From Methylobacillus glycogenes JCM 2850 (lineage in GTDB: Bacteria; Pseudomonadota; Gammaproteobacteria; Burkholderiales; Methylophilaceae): a stretch of 40,840 nt of DNA. The translations under genes and the position numbers were made by a program. The notes below the pieces were generated by a model that was not told where the DNA came from, did no database searches, and worked only from the letters and a program-made list of their open reading frames with translations. Positions 40,347-40,840 of this stretch are shown here, piece by piece. Each line of letters begins with the position of its first letter. The first letter of the stretch is position 1. Location of the stretch: positions 1 to 40,840 of the forward strand of contig NZ_BAMT01000017.1 of the NCBI RefSeq assembly GCF_000617925.1. The letters run 5' to 3'.

Positions 40347-40840
40347 ATGCGGCTAGTCACCTCCTGCCCGGCATGTAATACCTTATTCCATGTCCGGCAG
40401 GAACAGCTCAGCCCAGCCCAAACAGAAGTCCGCTGCGGCTTATGCCGAGAAGTATTCAATGTCAGGCCGCGGCTTTATACCTTGCTGGAGCCGCAGTCCC
40501 TGCTGCCTGAGCTCAAGCCCGATTACGTTTACCCTGAAGTCAAAATACCCCCTATTTCCTATGATAGTGCGCCGCCCAAGGACACGGACTACGACCTCGA
40601 AGCGCACAGCCACTACCACGAGCCTGCTGCAGTTGAAGACAAGGCGCTAGCGGATACTCCGCCTGACGAGGAAGCTCCGGCTGAGGAAGCTCCGGCTGAG
40701 GAAGCTCCGGCTGAGGAAGCTCCGGCTGAGGAAGCTCCGGCTGAGGAAGCTCCGGCTGAGGAAGCTCCGGCTGAGGAAGCTCCGGTTGAGGAAGTCCCGG
40801 TTGAGGAAGTCCCGGTTGAGGAAGTCCCGGTTGAGGAAGT
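40347..40840 (+). CDS. zinc-ribbon DUF3426 family protein (partial, runs off the edge)
   Basis: The start of a protein with an N-terminal MJ0042-type zinc ribbon: CPAC (Cys7, Cys10) and CGLC (Cys30, Cys33), within MRLVTSCPACNTLFHV. An acidic linker follows and becomes a pentapeptide repeat (APAEE, later VPVEE) from residue 110 to the window edge. DUF3426 proteins normally continue with a membrane helix and a periplasmic domain, which are not visible here. The gene follows prmA, as in many beta- and gammaproteobacteria, where dus and fis often come next. Function is unknown. Confidence 0.88.
   Translation, partial: MRLVTSCPACNTLFHVRQEQLSPAQTEVRCGLCREVFNVRPRLYTLLEPQSLLPELKPDYVYPEVKIPPISYDSAPPKDTDYDLEAHSHYHEPAAVEDKALADTPPDEEAPAEEAPAEEAPAEEAPAEEAPAEEAPAEEAPAEEAPVEEVPVEEVPVEEVPVEE
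40674..40838 (+). repeat. 15-bp tandem repeat encoding APAEE/VPVEE
   Basis: Eleven complete 15-base units are present: seven identical GCTCCGGCTGAGGAA (APAEE), one GCTCCGGTTGAGGAA (APVEE) and three GTCCCGGTTGAGGAA (VPVEE). The array continues past the edge. Unit length is a multiple of three, so copy number can change without breaking the frame. It lies in the linker of the DUF3426 protein. Confidence 0.97.

Overview
The window looks like ordinary core chromosome of a betaproteobacterium. I place it near Methylophilaceae/Nitrosomonadales by protein style, gene order and a GC content I estimate by eye in the mid-50s percent. No methylotrophy gene is present, so family level is inference. I see no phage, insertion sequence, CRISPR array or tRNA.

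Layout. (1) Positions 1-243 hold two tandem sigma70 promoters with GC-rich discriminators pointing left off the edge, almost certainly the promoter region of an rRNA operon. (2) 244-8046 is the argC / DUF6776 / bactofilin / erpA / anmK / M23 peptidase / tyrS block, a neighbourhood also known from Pseudomonas, here with a citrate synthase gene placed inside it. (3) 8185-9147 is the rplM-rpsI ribosomal operon with its own promoter and terminator. (4) 9198-18433, leftward, holds yicC, a DUF475/TerC-like membrane gene, gmk, rpoZ, spoT, ridA, recG, ubiC and ubiA: nucleotide and (p)ppGpp metabolism, recombination and ubiquinone. (5) 18572-23329, rightward, holds a soluble Ser/Thr kinase and PP2C phosphatase pair, then rph, rdgB, a small unknown protein and hemW. 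(6) 23380-25131 is a diguanylate cyclase gene preceded by a LexA-like palindrome and closed by a perfect terminator. (7) 25192-32559 is divergent argH, then an AlgZ/AlgR-like two-component pair and hemC-hemD-hemX-hemY, an order also known from Pseudomonas. (8) 32629-34179, leftward, is a 2Fe-2S flavin reductase and fxsA. (9) 34178-40840, rightward, is cutA, dsbD, a TlpA-like thioredoxin, aroQ, accB, accC, prmA and a DUF3426 zinc-ribbon gene that runs off the edge inside an APAEE/VPVEE repeat.

The strongest anomaly is technical. At least 16 single-base indels break 13 otherwise well-conserved genes (gltA, argC, spoT, rph, the cyclase, argH three times, the histidine kinase, hemD, hemY twice, the flavin reductase, dsbD, accC, prmA). 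Fifteen behave as deletions, and most fall in short G or C runs. Several of these genes are normally essential, so I read the pattern as uncorrected sequencing or assembly error rather than gene decay. I annotate these genes across their full extent.

I did not find a convincing undescribed system. The best biological leads are the LexA-like box before the diguanylate cyclase, the kinase/phosphatase pair beside RNA-turnover genes, the DUF475 gene between yicC and gmk, the fxsA/cutA divergent start codons that overlap in one CATG, and several unexplained inverted repeats (upstream of argC, between rpoZ and spoT, between yicC and the DUF475 gene, upstream of rph).
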